Shown here: piece by piece, positions 5,256 through 5,971 of the stretch
Numbering within the stretch: the stretch's first letter is position 1
Layout of the letters: each line of letters starts with the position of its first letter
Assembly: GCA_030671315.1 (NCBI GenBank)
Contig: DAOUZW010000079.1
Coordinates: 1-5,971 of the forward strand
Length of the DNA stretch: 5,971 bases
Source of the DNA: Candidatus Bathyarchaeota archaeon
GTDB lineage: Archaea > Thermoproteota > Bathyarchaeia > 40CM-2-53-6 > RBG-13-38-9
Direction: 5' to 3'
The notes under the pieces: model-generated
The model's database searches: none
What the model was told of the DNA's origin: nothing
The model's input: the letters and a program-made list of their open reading frames with translations, nothing else
Program-made: the position numbers and the translations under genes

Positions 5256-5971
5256 ATGGAGCAAAAGAACTTGAAGGTATTTACAATTTCTGGTAAGAAT
5301 TTGTCTGAAACTTGGGAGCAGGCTCTGCTCAAAACTTGGCGGGAGGGATTACTAGCCTACACTGAGTATGAACAATGGAGTAAAGATTGCACGATGCTTA
5401 TTATTGTTGAAGATCCTTTTTCTGAACCTAGAATACATATGGGTGGTCTATGCGGTAGTCTCAGCGATCTTTATGCATACGTCAAAGAAGTTGTTGAAGG
5501 ATCAGAAGATCATTTTGTGTATGAAGGAAAGCGACCATATGAATATCATGAACGTCTCTTCGATTATAGGATAAACCAAGACCTGAGCGTTGATCAGATT
5601 GATTATATGATTAACAAGTTATGTGAAAGTAGGTCTGTTGAACTTGATGGAGAAATGATCTCTGTAAAGGGATATTCTAGAAGAGCCCAAGCAATAACTT
5701 GGAAACCAGCAATAGACTCAAGTCTTGAACATCCACCATGTCTTCAAAGAATCTGGTGCAGGATTACTGAATCAAAGTTGGTAATGGAAACTTGCTGGAG
5801 ATCCAGAGATGCCTATAAAGCAGCTTTTTGGAATATGTATGCCTTTACAGAACTGCAGAAATATCTCACCAAGAAAATTAGTGCAAAGCTTAGTGAGAAG
5901 ATAGAAGTCGGTGCATACATTGATTTCAGTAATAGTTTCCATATCTATGAACGCGATTTTCCAGACATCCA
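5256..5971 (+). CDS. thyA: Archaeal-type thymidylate synthase (3' end cut by window)
   Basis: Makes dTMP from dUMP using a methylene-carrying folate-type cofactor (tetrahydrofolate or a methanopterin relative; sequence does not tell which). The open frame gives 238 residues without a stop. Catalytic landmarks align with the E. coli enzyme: the nucleophile Cys162 in EHPPCLQRIW; Arg182, Ser183 and Asp185 in CWRSRDAYKAAFWNM, matching the phosphate- and base-binding QRSCD segment; Asn193, matching Asn177, which favours dUMP over dCMP; and His229 and Tyr231 in SFHIYERD, matching the HLY pair that contacts the sugar. The N-terminal 150 residues differ from bacterial ThyA, as in the methanogen-type family, and no Arg-Thr-Gly loop is seen there. 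Only a short C-terminal part should be missing. ATG at 5256 is chosen because an in-frame TAA lies at 5238-5240; no Shine-Dalgarno sequence precedes it, so a leaderless message is likely. Confidence 0.9.
   Translation, partial: MEQKNLKVFTISGKNLSETWEQALLKTWREGLLAYTEYEQWSKDCTMLIIVEDPFSEPRIHMGGLCGSLSDLYAYVKEVVEGSEDHFVYEGKRPYEYHERLFDYRINQDLSVDQIDYMINKLCESRSVELDGEMISVKGYSRRAQAITWKPAIDSSLEHPPCLQRIWCRITESKLVMETCWRSRDAYKAAFWNMYAFTELQKYLTKKISAKLSEKIEVGAYIDFSNSFHIYERDFPDI

Noticed and set aside
5368..5574. 68-codon plus-strand open frame near the right end
   Set aside because: It is out of frame within the thymidylate synthase gene, whose frame carries all catalytic motifs.
1..5971. A defence system, mobile element or biosynthetic gene cluster
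   Set aside because: All five genes belong to recognisable metabolic, peptidase, membrane transport-like or glycosyltransferase classes, with no integrase, transposase, terminal repeats, nuclease or effector domains and no obvious change in base composition.

Overview
The window looks like ordinary chromosomal DNA from an AT-rich archaeon. The clues are a fused ThiD-ThiN thiamine enzyme (the archaeal replacement for bacterial ThiE), a thymidylate synthase of the archaeal/methanogen ThyA type running off the right edge, TATA-like boxes at short distances from start codons, T-run terminators and TTG start codons. A member of the TACK group (thaumarchaeal or bathyarchaeal type) is my best guess, but the sequence alone does not settle the lineage. 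I see no rRNA, tRNA, CRISPR array, insertion sequence, phage gene or toxin-antitoxin pair.

Layout from left to right: (1) 1-1346, + strand, thiDN, lacking only its first few codons; (2) 1347-1460, a spacer with a T-rich terminator-like tract and candidate promoter elements; (3) 1461-3095, + strand, a DUF885-family putative zinc peptidase; (4) 3096-3167, a short convergent spacer with terminator-like sequence on both strands; (5) 3168-3722, - strand, a small integral membrane protein resembling the substrate-binding S component of an ECF vitamin transporter; (6) 3723-3917, a divergent promoter region with two inverted repeats; (7) 3918-5135, + strand, a membrane-anchored family 2 glycosyltransferase; (8) 5136-5255, a spacer; (9) 5256 to the window end, + strand, a thymidylate synthase missing its C-terminus.

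The genes appear to be mostly separate transcription units, since spacers of about 70-195 bases and strand switches separate them. The one plausible functional link is between thiDN (phosphorylation of hydroxymethylpyrimidine and joining to the thiazole phosphate) and the S-component-like protein, which could import a thiamine precursor or another vitamin. That link rests on proximity and fold class, not on recognised substrate residues. The peptidase, glycosyltransferase and thymidylate synthase look like unrelated housekeeping or cell-surface functions.

No clearly new multi-gene system is visible. The observations most worth checking are the perfect inverted repeat near the expected transcription start of the transporter gene, the identity of the orphan S component, and the start of the glycosyltransferase, where an ATG lies one base out of frame.
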